Shown here piece by piece: positions 34,187 to 34,267 of a DNA stretch of 34,267 bases. The notes below the pieces were generated by a model, which had not been told where the DNA came from, ran no database searches, and worked only from the letters and a program-made list of their open reading frames with translations. Source of the stretch: Anaerolineae bacterium. GTDB taxonomy: Bacteria > Chloroflexota > Anaerolineae > Aggregatilineales > Aggregatilineaceae. Where the stretch lies: NCBI GenBank assembly GCA_016930015.1, contig JAFGHR010000076.1, positions 1 through 34,267 of the forward strand. Reading direction: 5' to 3'. Each line of letters starts with the position of its first letter. The first letter of the stretch is position 1. Made by a program: the position numbers and the translations under genes.

Positions 34187-34267
34187 TACTACAGCCGCAG
34201 TTAGTGCAACAGAAACGCTCAAGTGGGCGAACGAGCGAAACGGCGACGGTAATGGGCAGCTTTCGCA
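34187..34267. other. right-end tail without recognised feature
   Basis: The last 81 bases after the nucleotidyltransferase stop show no terminator hairpin and no clear gene start. Any following gene would begin beyond the window. Confidence 0.5.

Noticed and set aside
1..34267. Mobile elements, CRISPR arrays, attachment sites or rRNA
   Set aside because: I found no spaced direct repeats, no transposase or integrase motifs and no rRNA segments anywhere in the window.

Overview
The window looks like a chromosomal segment of an uncultured or little-studied Chloroflexota bacterium of the Anaerolineae type. This is inference, based on tandem SH3-type repeats and a YkuD transpeptidase, a large cytosolic multi-GAF histidine kinase, a GT-C glycosyltransferase, a fused FAD/Fe-S dehydrogenase, frequent GTG and TTG starts, and a valS T-box leader. 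No plasmid, phage, transposase, integrase or CRISPR signature was seen. Most genes are core metabolism, but several proteins and arrangements are unfamiliar.

Layout. 1-5.1 kb: the 3' end of an SH3-repeat protein, convergent with an ATPase/double-FtsX ABC exporter pair. 5.3-7.2 kb: a secreted L,D-transpeptidase with its own promoter and terminator, then a membrane-anchored FecR-like protein. 7.2-9.2 kb: a Clp-N domain fused to a kinase-fold protein, divergent from homoserine kinase (thrB, 9.3-10.3 kb). 10.3-18.6 kb: a tight minus-strand run, read from right to left: FAD/Fe-S dehydrogenase, GT-C glycosyltransferase, YjbQ-family protein, four-GAF histidine kinase. 18.7-19.8 kb: a sugar-type ABC ATPase without permeases, with an inverted repeat over its promoter. 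20-23 kb: purB-purH. 23-24.1 kb: an AT-rich stretch with two small unknown genes, one a 66-residue beta-rich protein with its own ribosome site and terminator. 24.1-26.5 kb: a GT4 glycosyltransferase translationally coupled to a FemAB/GNAT-like protein. 26.6-27.8 kb: an orphan solute-binding lipoprotein. 27.9 kb: tRNA-Thr(CGT) with its own promoter and terminator. 28-31.8 kb: uridine kinase, then a T-box-controlled valS. 31.9-33 kb: three consecutive small HEAT-like genes that look like tandem duplicates. 33.2-34.2 kb: a nucleotidyltransferase with a C-terminal left-handed beta-helix.

Functional themes are envelope and peptidoglycan work (transpeptidase, exporter, glycosyltransferases, nucleotide-sugar synthesis), nucleotide synthesis and salvage (purB, purH, udk), sugar uptake (ATPase and binding protein held at separate loci), and amino-acid metabolism and charging (thrB, valS, tRNA-Thr). 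The best candidates for something undescribed are the Clp-N/kinase fusion with an extra domain inside the kinase, the HEAT-like gene triplet, and the isolated 66-residue protein.
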